From Clostridiales bacterium (GTDB taxonomy: Bacteria > Bacillota > Clostridia > Oscillospirales > Acutalibacteraceae): a DNA stretch of 5,546 nt. The notes beneath the pieces were generated by a model that did no database searches, was not told where the DNA came from, and saw only the letters and a list, made by a program, of their open reading frames with translations. Of this stretch, positions 5,430 through 5,546 are shown in pieces. Position 1 is the stretch's first letter. Each line of letters begins with the position of its first letter. The DNA is taken from contig DXVY01000130.1 of assembly GCA_019417145.1 (NCBI GenBank), positions 1 to 5,546 on the forward strand, given 5' to 3'. The translations under genes and the position numbers were made by a program.

Positions 5430-5546
5430 CTACTGCTGCGCTATTACCGGCAGGACGACCTCGAAGGTAACGCGCCCGTCGCCGCTCATGGCCCGTATTT
5501 GACCGCCATGGGCCTCTACAATATTTTTGGCGATGGCCATGCCAAG
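5430..5546 (-). CDS. Sensor histidine kinase, C-terminal end only (cut by window edge)
   Basis: The last 38 residues of a protein entering from the right edge are visible: LGMAIAKNIVEAHGGQIRAM continuing to TFEVVLPVIAQQ and a TAG stop. This is the end of a HATPase_c domain: the G2-box region (G-hydrophobic-A-IAK), the IVEAHGG helix and the final strand ending in LP. The protein would autophosphorylate in response to a signal and pass phosphate to a response regulator, probably encoded just upstream outside the window. Its sensor domain, His box and N box are not visible, so the signal and subfamily cannot be stated. Its place ahead of the exporter genes matches the arrangement of peptide-sensing kinase/ABC exporter loci in Firmicutes. 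Confidence 0.9.
   Translation of the reverse strand, partial: LGMAIAKNIVEAHGGQIRAMSGDGRVTFEVVLPVIAQQ

Overview
The window looks like chromosomal DNA from a fairly GC-rich, anaerobic, low-GC-phylum (Firmicutes) bacterium, probably Clostridia of the Oscillospiraceae/Ruminococcaceae type. The grounds are a pyruvate formate-lyase, an energy-coupling-factor (ECF) vitamin-type transporter S component, strong GGAGG ribosome binding sites before nearly every gene, a consensus sigma-A type promoter, and a histidine kinase/ABC exporter module of a kind common in Firmicutes. This taxonomic call is inference; no rRNA or other marker is present.

Layout, left to right. (1) 1-754, minus: the N-terminal third of pyruvate formate-lyase (pflB), running off the left edge, with a short hairpin just upstream of its ribosome binding site. 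(2) 755-1060: about 300 bases without a convincing gene, holding a probable terminator for the next gene and some small inverted repeats. (3) 1061-1810, minus: an ECF S component with an apparent two-helix insertion. It has its own promoter (1885-1913), and a perfect 7-6-7 inverted repeat lies at the predicted start of the transcript. (4) 2057-2236, plus: a 59-residue small membrane protein gene, the only plus-strand gene seen. (5) 2246-2288: a 20-bp perfect-stem hairpin that should terminate transcription from both sides. (6) 2295 to the right edge, minus: an apparent operon in the order histidine kinase (only its last 38 residues are visible), single-pass extracytoplasmic protein, ABC ATPase, ABC-2 permease. 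The last three are tightly packed: a 14-nt gap, then an 8-nt overlap.

How the genes may work together. The right-hand operon reads as a sensing-and-export module. The kinase (with a response regulator presumably further upstream, outside the window) would control an ABC-2 exporter. The exporter's ATPase has Glu in place of the usual Q-loop Gln, as in bacitracin/lantibiotic self-protection ATPases. The permease carries an outward-facing domain of about 230 residues, and the accessory protein has one membrane anchor and an extracytoplasmic domain. A role in antimicrobial-peptide or cell-envelope stress resistance is the best inference, but the substrate cannot be read from the sequence. The left half (pflB, ECF S component) is ordinary anaerobic metabolism and micronutrient uptake, apparently unrelated to the exporter.

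No RNA genes, CRISPR arrays, insertion sequences or attachment sites were seen.
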